DNA of 64,000 bases from Membranipora membranacea (taxonomy: Eukaryota; Bryozoa; Gymnolaemata; Cheilostomatida; Membraniporidae). Under the pieces are notes generated by a model. It did no database searches. It saw only the letters and a program-made list of their open reading frames with translations, and was not told the DNA's origin. Below, in pieces: positions 26,101 to 37,460 of this stretch (the stretch's first letter is position 1; the number at the start of each line of letters is the position of its first letter). The translations under genes were made by a program, and so were the position numbers. Location: assembly GCA_914767715.1 (NCBI GenBank), contig OU612069.1, positions 19,711,387 to 19,775,386 of the forward strand. Direction: 5' to 3'.

Positions 26101-28296
26101 CAGTGGGGGTCTGGGTGTAATGTGTCGATATTCTATAACGCTTAGAAACCATTGTTTTTAAACAATTTTATTAAGCGTTTCATAAATAGAATTTATTATT
26201 ATTAGTGTAGTCAAATTAGAGACTAGATTCATTCAATCATGTCAAGTTCGTTACAAGCTAAATTTTAAAAGCATTCTCAAATGCAAATTGGAATTTAGCC
26301 ATATCGATTTCACATAAATGACTTGAATAGGCAGCGCACTGAGAGTATTTATAATCTTTGGTATTATTAGTTTAGGCAGTGCAGTATTATTTACATAGCT
26401 TATCACAACTAGAATCTAATACCTGATCATTCATTAATAATATGGCATAAATTATTGTAAGGCAACATTTAGCATTGTTTATATATTATTCATCTCTGCC
26501 AATGAGCAAAATCTGAGTTTTTAGCTTACATTCTCAAATCCCCTGAGTAGCCTGAGTTGAACCCAAAAATCTGAGTAACTCGGGCTAAACCTGAGTGGTT
26601 GAGAGCCCTGTCGAAAACAATGGGGAGTAAACTGTTCTCATGCTGGAGCCATACTAATAGATGGTAAATACATTAATATTTGAGTGTTGGCTATGTGTTG
26701 TCAGTCCAGAAAGGTTATTTCTGCAACCGCCAATGGCAAGAAAATAGAGTATAAAAGCAGAAACATCTACAACCAATTATATCTGTTGCTGGGAAATTGG
26801 GATATCTGGCTCCCTCTGGCATACCTATCAAAGACAGGTGATGTCAGAGGATATTGGCCAACAATAAAGCTGCCCCTTGGCAACCTCTACGGAAGGTTGC
26901 TGGCTAAACCTTGCTGGCTGGGTAGCCTAGGCCTAATCAGATGTAAAATATGCATTACCAGTGTTTTTGTCAGTGGAATTGGTAACAGTAGGCCCTATGT
27001 CTTGTGACATGTCTAGCAGGCATACATGGCCACAGATTGGCTTGAGATTATAACACCCTACCCCTAGTTGTTACAAGCCTCATCTAATACAGGTAATGGG
27101 TATGTCATCTTGCCGATCGTGAGACAATGACATAATCAATATTATATGCAAATTATGGCTTATTGGCGACAAGGTGGATGCACGCAATTATTATTCTCTT
27201 CCATGCTCCAACTTTCTAATTCTGTCTTTTCCGCTAAAAGTGTGTTACAACGATACTCATGACATAGTAGTATTTGACCATTTCAACCTCATGTGTAAAC
27301 ATGGCTTAATATTTTTGGCAGAGAGGTCATGGATTTATTTAGCGTTGTACAAACGAAAGGACAATATACTGAATAATCGGCTGGTGTGTGCTTTCCGTTT
27401 ATATCTAGTTTCCTTGATGATGCAAAGAACGATGGGATCACTTAGGCAGTTTTCCACTAAGAACTCAACTACTTATCCTGACCCGTGAACACACATCAAC
27501 TCTTTGCAAATGGTACGTTGTTTTCTTAAAGCAAAGTAGGCCCAAAGTTTATTGCAGTGTTTGATTTGAGGAACTACACCATACCTCAGATGAGTAGGAG
27601 AAGCTCGCCGTTCCGCACATCGGCTATTTGAATGAGCTAAATCTAATTCTCGCAAACATTTACACTTTACATTAAATATACTCTTACTTCAATTAGCTAG
27701 AATTAAGTGCTAGCTAACATTAACTCATCTAGCTGAATTTATTTCAAACATATATTTACTCTTCTAGCTTGATGTTTAGACACTTTGAATAGTTTTCATT
27801 CTAACGTTGTACTGAGGCGACCGTCACATAGTATCAGCTGAATCAAATAATATGTGCTATTACAACGTAAAATGGCAAAGCTCACACAAAAACAACCAAA
27901 CCTGACAAGATCACATCTGATCAGACAAGAGATACTTTTGCCGATGTAATAAATTAGAAAAAATATCTTTTGTTCGATCAGATACTTTCACACTGCCCCT
28001 TTTGCATAATATAAACATTCTCCTCTTGCAGGTATAGTGGGAGTCTTGTTGACCAGATTCAGAATATCACACTGTCACATCTTATACGTCGACTGCACGC
28101 TGCCAACTCATCACCTGCTACAAACACACCTCAACAAATCTTGTCCACATTAGTACGGCCATACGAGCTGAGCTGCAGTCTCATCCAACTTTATATTAGC
28201 CTCAAGTTCTGCATCCAGCGTGCAATGAGGTATCGTGAGGCCGACATGATGTCAACATACATATTATATGAGTACCTACTAAGGATTTGCATATGA
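17155..28296 (+). CDS. Unrecognised multi-exon membrane protein
   Basis: Four exons join in frame: 17155-17257 (phase 1 out), 18094-18557 (phase 0 out), 21532-21581 (phase 2 out) and 28032-28296 ending TGA, giving 293 aa. The last two are too short or lack a Met but have strong acceptors (TTTTCCTGTTTCCAG and CTCCTCTTGCAG) and fitting phases. Residues about 35-58 form a strong membrane segment (SLMLLIPAVSAIYVCC). Residues 60-185 are charged and helical. A second hydrophobic stretch (LILILLSGSHPVGLRLLAFL) crosses the exon 2/3 junction. The last 87 residues are helical. I recognise no family. Intron 1 holds an hAT-like element, intron 3 (6.4 kb) another. Further exons in the long introns cannot be excluded. 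Confidence 0.7.
17439..17939. mobile_element. Non-autonomous hAT (Charlie-like) element in intron 1
   Basis: The ends CAGGAGTGCCCAAAC and GTTTGAGCACTCCTG are imperfect inverted repeats of the hAT type, followed inward by GTGGGCC / GGGCCACATTTGGCC motifs common in such elements. GAACTAC occurs on both flanks, a plausible 7-8 bp target duplication. About 500 bp with no transposase frame. Confidence 0.75.
18602..19850. other. Intron sequence without a recognisable element
   Basis: This is the start of intron 2 of the membrane-protein gene. No coding or repeat structure convinced me. The short frame at 19138-19326 has no coding character. Confidence 0.35.
19858..20046. mobile_element. Cluster of AATGCGGAAAT foldback MITEs
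   Basis: Unit 1 (19859-19940) starts TTCACTATAATGCGGAAAT and ends ATTTCCGCATTTTAGTCAA. It is followed by GATTGACTTAAATGCGGAA, then ATTTTTCCGCATTTTAGTCA, then ATTGACTAAAATGCGGAAAT. The ends are inverted repeats of one another, so two or three units are nested or abutting. Related units occur at 35733-35828 and 56392-56507. Confidence 0.75.
20232..20312. repeat. Three consecutive GC-rich hairpins
   Basis: Adjacent palindromes in otherwise AT-rich DNA: GATCGGGCGCAGCCCGATC, CCACACGCCGTAGGCGTGG, and GGGAGGGGCGCTTAAGCGCC with its CTCCC closing strand. Each stem is 7-12 bp. They lie in the body of a putative minus-strand SINE whose tRNA-like head is at 20455-20528. Confidence 0.85.
20455..20528 (-). 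repeat. tRNA-like head of a probable SINE
   Basis: On the minus strand an A-box-like AGTATAGTGG is followed by GGGTTCGAATCCC, a perfect B box with a foldable T arm, then CATCAAGGTCGG and a run of eight T. Acceptor and anticodon stems do not pair convincingly, so I read it as a tRNA-derived SINE head or tRNA relic rather than a working tRNA gene. Confidence 0.55.
23105..24010. repeat. Short palindromic motifs (CAAGGAGT/ACTCCTTG and AGCTTGTCTTGACAAGC)
   Basis: AACAAGGAGTAAAAAACTCC TTGG at 23112 is a palindrome; ACTCCTTGC recurs at 23189 and GCAAGGAGTTAA at 23918. At about 23957-24003 AGCTTGTCTTGACAAGC faces GACAAGCTTGTCAAGACAGG, a compact foldback unit of the family seen at 10.6, 35.6 and 49.9 kb. 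All lie in intron 3 of the membrane-protein gene. Confidence 0.6.
25137..26610. mobile_element. hAT-type element, 1.47 kb
   Basis: The 14-bp ends CAGGGCTCTCAACC (25137-25150) and GGTTGAGAGCCCTG (26597-26610) are perfect inverted repeats of hAT character. The 8-bp flanks TCGAAACC and TCGAAAAC differ at one base, as expected for a target duplication. No hAT transposase frame is visible inside; a reverse-transcriptase fragment is. It sits in intron 3 of the membrane-protein gene. Confidence 0.85.
25236..25532 (+). pseudogene. LINE reverse-transcriptase C-terminal fragment
   Basis: A 98-codon frame contains GKASQRMYVVKKMLHL, then FKGFVVPLLMYCLPVLH and a KKLLRKV..VAKNL stretch. This matches the order of motifs at the end of non-LTR retrotransposon reverse transcriptases (KASQRLY.LR+L, FV.PLL.YC.PVW, K.L.+V...A.K.). 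The protein starts and stops abruptly with no endonuclease or catalytic motif nearby. It lies wholly within the 25137-26610 hAT-type element. Confidence 0.6.
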
Positions 28297-29430
28297 ATGA
28301 CTTCTGGTCTGTACACAAACATAGCACTGTGCTTGATATTTCCTGTTGTATTATTTTTTTACTTGACTCTCATGTTCTAGTAGCAACTTTTCAGGCTGAA
28401 TAACAGTATTAGTTTTTTTGTTGAGGTCATCATTGAGGTGCTATAATTATAATGTTGAGAAATAATCTGTCTAAAATTTTATCTTGTAAAATACATTATA
28501 ACCAATCTTATAGGCTTTGTACCCATGATGTTGATAAATATTTGGCAAAATAAAACTCTATACCGTTTCTGTTATATCGCTGATTAAGTTGCTGCATAGA
28601 AAGACATTTCTATCTAACACAAAGCATTACTTCAGTTCATTTTATATGATGAACAAGCAGTGTTGCAGGCCGTAGCTAACCTTTATTGGCGACTATCAAA
28701 TCATTAATGACCTGGTAAAATAATTCAATGCTGAGAATTTCTTTGCCAGCCATCAGAAGTCAGTTATTTAGATGACTCATAAGACAATAAATCCTCATCT
28801 GCGAATTGAAATGGCGTTTCTACTGCCCATTGTATACCTCCCCCTATGCATGTGTTAAGATAATACTGTACAACTATAAAAAACTATGAAATATCCCAGG
28901 AGTTGTCATGACACGTAAAATGAGAAGACAACTTATTCTCTTTCTTTCCTTTGCCCCTCCCCTTTTTCTCTTTTCTCCTCCCCCTTATCCCCACTCTCAC
29001 CGAGAAGTTTATCCCCGAGCCCGCAAACGCTCTACACACTGAGCTATTCAGCCATTCACGGAAATCCGTGGGCCGTGAGTGCTAATATACGCCACTGCTG
29101 TAGCACTATTTATGTAAAGTGGAATTTCCAGTGAAATATGTACATGAGTATACAGGAGAAGATAACTCTGATATGATGATTTGCCAAACAAAATTCCCAT
29201 AGTTACTATTACTCAAATGCAGATTTTGATAGAGGCAGGTTTTATTGAGGAGAAATGTTTTTATGGGCATATTATACATTGAGAGTGAAGCTATAGGACA
29301 CTAATATACATTGAGAGTGAAGCTATATAATATATGCAATTAGCAACCCGGGCGTTTACACATCGATAGTTAACCTGATACCGTAGTGACGTTGGGTGAT
29401 TATCATGGTAGTAGCTAAAAAGTCATCGGA
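28297..29430. other. Intergenic region between the membrane-protein gene and the large inverted repeat
   Basis: No exon seen. AATAAA-like motifs (for example AAAATAAAAC near 28547) may end the upstream transcript. It contains a pyrimidine-rich CTTTTCTCC tract near 28940-29000 and a short duplication of ACATTGAGAGTGAAGCTATA near 29275-29330. Confidence 0.4.
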
Positions 29431-31139
29431 GAACATAGAAAAACATCCGTGAAAACATGTAGATCAGTCTATTGGTGATCAAGTCCTTCGTAGCGGAACC
29501 ATATACAGTAGAGAATAGCCACCCACTTTGACACCAAAGATCATTCTTCGGGAAAGGCAGGGTGATCCTTGTCACAACAATTCATAAGAGTGTTTTTGGT
29601 TTTTCTTACTGCTCTATTGAAGTGCAAATGAACCAATTATACATTATAATATCTAAGCACATAGTCAAGATTGCGTGATGAGACTGAGTAATTATAATTT
29701 TTATTGTCATAAGCCACGCAATAATCATATTGATCAGCCTGTATAAAAGCACAAGTGAGTCCAACAGTGTAGTTGCTAGATATTTATAAAACAATTCATT
29801 GTTTCAGGTATTGATAGTGTAGATGCGTAATATCAGCCAATGTTTTACTAAAATCAGGGGTAGTTTATAAGCATACATACATCTGTAACTTTGTATTTAG
29901 CAAGATTAAACCTTGATTCACTGTGGTGTTGATGAAATAAAACTGACCTACATTAGATGAGTTGAATTTTGGCAGGAGGAAAAGTTTGACATTTCACAAT
30001 CTGAAATTTATCGATAGACTACATTTAATTTAATTTACATTTGAAAAGCTCTCTATCGTTTCTACGAAGGTACCAGCTTTGATGGCTGTGTCTTTCGGCT
30101 CAAAGACACAATTTATGTTGATTGGAGAGTCTATTGTGACCTTCTGAACAAGATGGACTAGAATCTATCGATCATGAGGCAGCTTCAGTCCATAGCAAGA
30201 GTTATTGTCAGCAATCACAGAACTTTGTAGATGCATCCCTAGAAGAAAATATAAAAATGCCAACTGTCAGCTGAGCAGTCTGGGGGCAACTTATCACCGG
30301 TTGTACCCTCATTGAACTTACATGTCAAAGAGAGAACAACTCTATGATTTGTCTCAATTTGAAGTGAAAAAAACAGGGAGCAGGGAGGGTATCCCACCCG
30401 TCCTCCCTGCCGAAAAAGAGACTCCCTGATGAGACAGATACAAACAGACCGCAGCTTCTTCCGTAATGATATTGAAAATGCTTTGACCACCCCCTAGCTA
30501 AAAGCTGATGGTTGATCATTGTGCGGGTTTCTAAAGGTCTAATGTTTCAGAATTTATTTCATATCTTTTACCTACAACTAGGGCATATGCCTCCAATCGG
30601 ACAAATTATCCGTCACAGTATCATATGACATAAGGTTATGCTTTAGATACACACAGACCATCCTTGGTATTGAATCTAACTGCTAACTGCACAGTAGGTA
30701 AGTCTTTTGGACAAGAGCGATCAATTTCTAGCATGTCATGTCAAGATTGGCAGTCTTTTCTCAGGATCAGCTTCCAGTATTAGAACTGTTTGTTTGACAT
30801 GCTAGCTTCCTAGTCACTTTTGATTCCGCATCACATGTATCACTTCCCACCCAGTTGTGAGATGCCTAGCGATTTGGGGGGTATTTAAACATGTTTTTTA
30901 TGCACATTATACTCATCAAGCCCAAGGGTCTCGCAGTTATTTGAAAGTGGGATTCTGGAGTATTGAACAATGATGTGGTTTGATTCAACATATGTCTCAA
31001 TATATATATATATATATCACTGACCTTATTGTACACAGTTCTTCACCATTATAAATGAACATGCTGCATAACATCAGTATACTAATACTGCAAACCTGAG
31101 CAAGGAGTCTGGAAATCATCTGAAAAAAAAAAATATAAA

Positions 31140-31320
31140 ATTTGTGGGGACGGTGAGATCGGTCAGCGCGCTTGCTATTCACTGCCAGGTGATTGGTGCC
31201 GCAGGATTTGTGAGTTCAAATCCCGTTGGGGGAGCTTTCAAGGTTGATTGTTCCAGCCCCCAGCACCCTCGGGTGTATACCTCTTCTATAATATGGGGAA
31301 CCATTGTTACTGCCTGTTGA
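31140..31320 (+). mobile_element. tRNA-derived SINE, left-arm copy
   Basis: A tRNA-like head (GGGGACGGTGAG, A-box-like GATCGGTCAGCGCGC, B box GAGTTCAAATCCC) is followed by a tail with CCCCCAGCACCCTCGG. Compared with the right-arm copy it has lost about eight bases in the A-box region (right copy: GGTGCAATCGGTTAGCGCGC). The diverged block at 31960-32440 repeats the flanks (CATAACATCAG, GGTTTGTTTA) without the SINE, showing the insertion point. Confidence 0.75.
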
Positions 31321-31954
31321 ACACATCGATGGTTTGTTTACTCCAACCCTAGAATGTAAGGAAGGGTAATTTTGTGGCAGCAGGGAGGGTACATGTGATA
31401 TGGAATTTCTACAGATAGTCTGTTACGTTACTCAAAACAAATTTTCAGGCCATACAATCAGTACTACTGAAGCTGGATTTTTAGTCAAATTGAAGAGCAT
31501 TTCTAGCACCTTACTTCTTAGGGGTGTATATCCTCTCTACCCAAGAGCACAAAAAAACCGTGTTTGAAGAGGATAGGTTCTTTTGAACTACCCAAGAGGA
31601 GTTTTAATAAAATGGCTTTGTGGAAATTGGGGTGTGCTAACATTAAGTCACCTCCTAACTAGCTTATTTATTTACTTCTCTTGGGTCATCTATGAAGGAT
31701 GTACACAAACCACTTTTCAAAACTTAACGTGATTTATCAGTTTGTACGAAATTTTTATATGTTATACCCACCAACCCTAGGCACATTTTCAACAAAGTGA
31801 CAAAGTTCAACATTGCATTTTATAGAGTTATTTTAAAATTAGTTTGCGCGAAGTGACATTATGAGATCGTATTGTTTTTTTTAGCTTGTCTTAAAAGCTA
31901 ATATTTATATGGGTTATAAGGTAGTTTGAAGTACTACCTTATAACCTTATAAGG

Positions 31955-32445
31955 AGTTTGAAGTACTGAACAATGGTTGGATTTCACACATGCGGCCACG
32001 GGATAAGTTAAGTTTCACATTATACTTCTTTCTGACGGGTATTTCTTACCTGAATGTTATTCATCGCCATAACACATAAACATGCATCATAACATCAGCA
32101 CACTTATAACCTCAACCTGAACTGGAAACCTGGGAACAACCTGAAATATAAAATATAACCCTTGTTACCCTTAGTGGTTTGTTTACGCCAACCCAACAAT
32201 GTGACTTGTGTGGGTGGGGAGGGTATAAATCAGATGGATTTACTGTAAGTAGTCTGTAAAATTACTCCACATACAACTGTGTGTGGGGCTTATCAAACTT
32301 GCTAATTACCAGTATCAATCCTTTTCATAATAGCACACTATGTGATGTGCTCCGTATTTCAGGCCAGGCAATCGGACACAACAGATTTTCAGAAGTCATG
32401 GACCGGTGGGTAGGGCACTCACTTATTTGAGGTATTTTGGAGAAT
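31955..32445. repeat. Diverged duplicate of the SINE-flanking sequence
   Basis: GTACTGAACAATGGTTGGAT, CATAACATCAGCACACTTAT, ACCTGAAATATAAAATATAA, GGTTTGTTTACGCCAACCC and TTTCAGGCCAGGCAATCGG parallel, in the same order, motifs at 30960, 31067, 31120, 31330 and 31445. It is therefore an older tandem copy that lacks the SINE. Present in the left arm only as far as I can see. Confidence 0.6.
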
Positions 32446-32458
32446 TGTTGTTATAAAC

Positions 32459-32822
32459 CATTCTGCGCATGCTCAGCTCTGGGCATGAGCTGATCTCTGC
32501 AAAATTGAGCCTCGGAATTCCGAAGCCATCTGATTGGCTACCTGCTCTGGTGGTATGCTCTTCAATGCGTGCGGAATTGATATTGATAGTTATTCTCTCT
32601 TGTCACTATTAGCTGATTTTGATTGGCAGTTCATGCAGGGGCTATCCCATTCTCCCTGACCAAATTTTCTCTCAGAACCTAGACTAAACTCATTGTTCTT
32701 GCACATGCGCAATTTAAAGTCACGCATGATTTTTACTTAGCCTTACGACATTCTCTTTGTGGTAATGATAGCCTAGTTTATCAGTGATCTACATGCCCAG
32801 TCAGATCACGAGAGTCAGTATG
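32459..32822. mobile_element. 364-bp element with 9-bp target duplication
   Basis: It begins CATTCTGCGCATGCTCAGC and ends GAGAGTCAGTATG; GTTATAAAC lies on both sides (32450-32458 and 32823-32831). A 9-bp duplication is typical of Mutator-like elements. The ends match only as CAT.CTG, so terminal inverted repeats are weak. Two more copies lie in tandem at 58608-59343. Confidence 0.75.
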
Positions 32823-35570
32823 GTTATAAACTACCTGCTGTCGACCCTCTGTATCAAACTAATTATGTTGTCAGAAAAGTCTTGGTCATGGGACAAGAGC
32901 TATGATCAACACCTACTCCCACCATGTGATCATCCAGGGATTATGAGGCAACTGAGATAGGTCTAAAACATATCACTCGCAGCATGTAATGCAAAAAGTT
33001 ATCAAAATTACCTCAACATAAAGTCTGTTTCCCATGTTTCCCACTCTTTGGATAGTCATGATCACGCATGCAGCATTGTCCTTGCATGGTATGATGAGAG
33101 TAATCGACCTTCATCACTCACAGATTGAATTAACTTTTAGTGACACTCAGTTCTACGAGTACCAATAACAAACAAAATCAGTGCCAAGCTACTTCAAAAA
33201 ACGCCTGCGATGGATTTTTTTAGGTAAGATACAAACAATTGAACATCGTTGGACAAACTGATCAATGATGAGGATACAGATATATTAGTTGTTCCGCAAT
33301 TGATGAATCAAATTGAATTAAGGGAGCTCAATGGGAAAAAAAAAGAGAAACTGCTGATTTTTCACATAATATGACACTAATTACCTTACCACCAAGCAAC
33401 TCAAGCTTTCTTCACATTATTCGGCAATTTTTTAAGTTTTATGACTAGGTCAACTTACAATGGCTTTTGCTTGTTAGACCAATGAACTCCCTCATTGGTT
33501 AGACAGGCACACTGTATAGAGAACTGCAGACGAATCAGTGGTATTGCCTGTGAGTAACCAGTGAACATCTGACATCTTCGCTACCGCACATCTAAAATGG
33601 CAAGTGGTCTTCACCATCATTTCAAAAGTTCCACTGAATTACTGATGCCAAATTCAATTGTACATGGACAATCAGTGCAACGAAATATGCTACTTCTCAG
33701 CAATATGTTTAGAGATAAATTTATATTTTCAAGGCAAAGAGCAGCGAGGATGCCGCTTTTTTTTTGTAGTGCAAGTATTTCACTTAATGGTTATCCATTT
33801 AAAAAAAAATACTATTGGGATTAATGCACTATAAGCTGTCTAATAAATAATTCTGTGAGCCAAAACCAAAGACCTAGGATCTCCATGACAAATTCATCAG
33901 CTTTAATGATGAAAGAGGCGGTAAGTACATTAACACTAAGCTGTTCAGTGTAGGCATATGGCCCAAGTGTCATTTTTTATTCCAAACGGTGCACTGTCTA
34001 GCGTGCTGGTCTATGACACTTAGTAATAGCATCTGAATGATGTGGAGCACAATTAAGTCAGGTCTTAATGGGTGGGCTTACAACCTCATGACCTATCTAT
34101 AGGCGAAGGGGCTCTCACCACCCTCACCCTGCCTGCATTCTCACTGCTCACACATAGCTAGCGTTAAATTCCATTAAAAGTTACCTACTCAATAAGTGTG
34201 AGCAGACAACTCAGCAAACAAATCATCTAATTCTAAAGCATATTTCTACACAGGGTCTGAAATATGATGAAGTAATCTTATGGGAAAAATAAAAAGCCCA
34301 CAGACATCTTTGTCATCTAGACTTAATTTTCCTAAAGGACTAGAGGTAGCCTACTCACACTGATCTTTGTCTCAGTCGCAGTTCTCAATGAATAGAAATG
34401 AGTATGAAGACCACCAATCGCTCTTCTCACAGTAAAACCATCGCCAGTAAGAGAAAAAAACCTTTTTTTTCCTGCAACAAGCAAATATCATGCACTAACA
34501 GGCCCAGGTAATATCCATACTGTACATTGTTTTCAATGCAATGTGGGTTATGATCTTCAGAAGTAATACATTCAGAAGCAATACTATGGATAAATTGACA
34601 AATTTCTAGTAATCTGAATACAACAACATGTACATTTCTAAGAACCACCAAGCCTCACTACTTTCAGCTTTCTAAAGTGGAGATCATAAGAAGGAGGGGT
34701 GTATAGTATATGATTAAGCTAGCTTGAAAAATCTTTTTTTTTTCATTTAGCCATGTATGGCGTAAACAAACCAAAGCTCAATTTTGGTGTGATATGAAGT
34801 GTATTTGTATGCATATCATAACAAGAACTTTTTTATCACACCTTCTAATGTAGGCTACAGCAACTGTGCTTGATCAAACCAGCAAGTAAGCTAGGGGAAA
34901 AACATCGGTATTTTGTAGCTGGCAACAGTAGTTTAGTGTTATTATGCCCATACATAGCTATAGCAATTACAGGAGCAAACAAATTTTGAGAATTCCATCG
35001 ACTATTGATATTTCTGTGGTCGAGTACAAAATCAATTACAACACGGACAATGCTTCAGGATATGTCCCCATTGATTCCCCAACAACCAATGTAAGAGGAA
35101 TTAACTGAGCGTTAGGCGATCTACTGACCAAGGAAGCCTTTGAAGCACAGCACATGTTGTTTCAAATGAGTACAAATAAATGGCATTTTTATATTGAATA
35201 AATATTAATTAAAGTCACTTATTGTTGTGCTGTTGTACGGTGAGTGAGTATAATGCAACCACACGCAGGTCCCATGTCTCGGGGGCCGTAACATCCACAC
35301 ACAACCCATCACAACCCAGGGTTATGTGTTGTGCGCCATGTGATGCAGGGGGTTGGATCAAGTTGAAATTAAAAGTTAAGTTTGAACGCACCAAACCAAG
35401 ACCTTGACAAGATTATGGACTTGAGTTCCTACCTAGGCTTATATATATAATGTAAAATAAGGCTTGCAAGTAAGTCCCAGGCCAGGGGCACCATGGGACT
35501 ATCGGCATCTGGAGAACTTACAAGCATGTAATTGTATACTTCGCCAATCCGATGTCCATCGGCAAAGTTA

Positions 35571-35635
35571 GCCTGTCTTGAAAGGCATTGTTTGAGGGTG
35601 GGCGCCGTAAAAAGCTTGTCAAGATAGGCTATGGC
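35571..35635. mobile_element. Foldback unit at the inner edge of the left arm
   Basis: AGCCTGTCTTGAAAGGC and GCTTGTCAAGATAGGCT face each other around GGTGGGCGCCG. The counterpart at 49929-49989 has the same design. Same family as 10619-10712. Confidence 0.7.
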
Positions 35636-35648
35636 AAAGGAATCCGCG

Positions 35649-35728
35649 ACAACTTGGCCCGAGCCAAACTTGGCCCGAGCCAAACTTGGCCCGAGACAAA
35701 CTTGGCCCGAGCCAAACTTGGCCTTGCA
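35649..35728. repeat. 16-bp minisatellite, about five units
   Basis: The unit ACTTGGCCCGAGCCAA is repeated about five times with one change (GAGACAA), immediately inside the end of the left arm. No counterpart at the right arm's inner edge. Confidence 0.9.
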
Positions 35729-35732
35729 GGGG

Positions 35733-35828
35733 TTCACTAAAATGCGGAAATGAGGAATTTCTCTTGAAAGTACGCGTTAGCACGCGTGTTTCTCAGTTTT
35801 ACGATGAAATGACTAAAATGCGGAAATT
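35733..35828. mobile_element. AATGCGGAAAT-family MITE
   Basis: It starts TTCACTAAAATGCGGAAAT and ends with a second, directly oriented GACTAAAATGCGGAAAT; inside are ACGCGTTAGCACGCGT and GAGGAATTTCTC palindromes. Family members at 19858-20046 and 56392-56507. Confidence 0.6.
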
Positions 35829-37460
35829 TGGAAAACACATTCTAATTGGTTAATTGAATCCCACCAAGCCAATCAGGGGTAGTCATTTCATTTTCTGCCT
35901 AATCCAAAACATGGCATGGATTTTGGGTTGAAGGTAGCTACAGTTTGCCGACCAGCCGAACAAGCCGAACGTCCTATTAATCTGTCGTTAGATAGTAATT
36001 TATATAAGATTAATCAACAATCATAGTGACTGCTATTGAAAACTTACCCACTTAGAAGGTAGCAACTGATTCAATTCAATTCGATTCAATTCAATGATAT
36101 TGTGCATAACACAATGCTATGAGTGAACGACTAGTTAGTGACTGTTCTAATTTTAACTGGTCCCAGGCCGTTTTGTCCATGGTGGTTTCGTCCTCAAAAT
36201 GTTTCGCCCCACAATATCTGCAGATTTTTGCTTACATAAACAAGTTAACTCTATCTATTTCTATTAGGTTGTGTGAACCAGCCCTTTTGGTCCACAATCT
36301 CTGCTCTCAAGGAAACAAGTTGAGAAATTCGCTAACAAAAAGAAATTAACTCTATTTCTTCAGCTTTGCCTATCCCTTGGCCTTTCCGCCATCTAATTGA
36401 AATAGTCATGTGAAGCAGGGAAATGGCATTCCAATGTTCATTCCAATTTTCCTGTGTGAAACAACAGAAAATTGAGATACAAGGAGGGAGCAACACTAAT
36501 AACACACTAAGATCATATAAATGGTAGTTTTGTGATCTCTTAATACCGTTCAATGCTATTAGTCGCATTTTAAGAGTATAATTGAATGTAGACAAGCCAA
36601 AAAGACGTTCATCATTGGTGTGAGTTTCATCAACCAAGGAGTAAACTCCTTGCTTCAACTATACATGAATGTTTGTGTTACAAATCTGGTTAGCACAACA
36701 CTCCGTGGGCAAACATCAGGTTTAGCATTTTAATCAAGGATTTAACACGCATTTCTGAACTTGCTATGAAATTGCTACACAAAACAGATACGAGTAAGGA
36801 ATACAGTAAAATATTTTGGATAAAATCTACAAATTTCAGTAAGAAGAGTATATGGAATGGAAAGACAAAAAATTATCTTTTTAACATAATATTATTATGA
36901 TCCTGTTTCCTGGATTGCTATAATAATGTCTACTCCTAAAAGCAAATCTCCAGGTTACACAAAACAGATACTGACTCCTGAGTGAGAAATGCGTTGAAAT
37001 ATTTTTGCTAAAATCTACAAATTTTGTTGAGAACAGTATTATGGAATGGAAATGATCCTATGTTTCCGGAGATGCTATAATAATATCTAGTGCTAAAAGT
37101 GAAAATCCGGGTTGTTAACATGTTACTAAGTAAGTAATACTGTAAAATATGTTTGGTCAGGTTACATCTACTAATTTCAGCATGAAAAGGTGAATATACT
37201 ATCAAAAACAATGTGATTCCATGTTAATGTGGTTGCTGGATATATCACAAATTCTTAAACACCACTACCCTAACATACACTGTACGTGTCCCAAAGAAAC
37301 TTTGTCTGAACAAATTACGGAGCTGGCAGTTTGCCTTGGCCACGCGGTTGACCAGTCTCCTGACCCTCGGTAGTGACTTAATTTGTGGAAAGATTTCGTT
37401 GCCCTGCAGGGCCAGCTGAGAGTGTAACCAAGACAGACTGCTAGGTCAACGCATAGTGTT
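35829..37460. other. Core sequence between the left arm and the transposase gene
   Basis: No gene recognised. It holds a block at 35935-35975 (TTTGCCGACCAGCCGAAC) that is an inverted match of 48810-48858, an AATTC/GATTC run near 36070, a CAAGGAGTAAACTCCTTG palindrome near 36637, and two diverged copies of a motif (ACACAAAACAGATAC ... CTACAAATTT) at about 36776 and 36956. Confidence 0.45.

Larger units (their letters stand above)
29431..35639. repeat. Left arm of a giant (about 6.2 kb) inverted repeat
   Basis: Read on the reverse strand, this matches 49920-56394 almost end to end. Matching pairs include 34427-34651 with 51555-51800, 33597-33824 with 52390-52605, 31140-31240 with 54155-54252, 30300-30500 with 54970-55150, and the outer end GAACATAG...AAACATC at 29431. 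In clean stretches only about one base in 25-30 differs by eye. No gene was recognised. It carries a 364-bp insertion (32459-32822) absent from the other arm, and 31.6-32.9 kb is largely non-homologous to the right arm. Confidence 0.9.

Noticed and set aside
31140-31240. Functional tRNA gene in the left arm
   Set aside because: Recurs in the other arm with a shared non-tRNA tail and has no convincing cloverleaf; a SINE head fits better.
33597-33824. Protein pair encoded in both arms (33597-33824 and 52390-52605)
   Set aside because: The similarity follows from the DNA repeat; the two frames differ by indels and have no splice or motif support.
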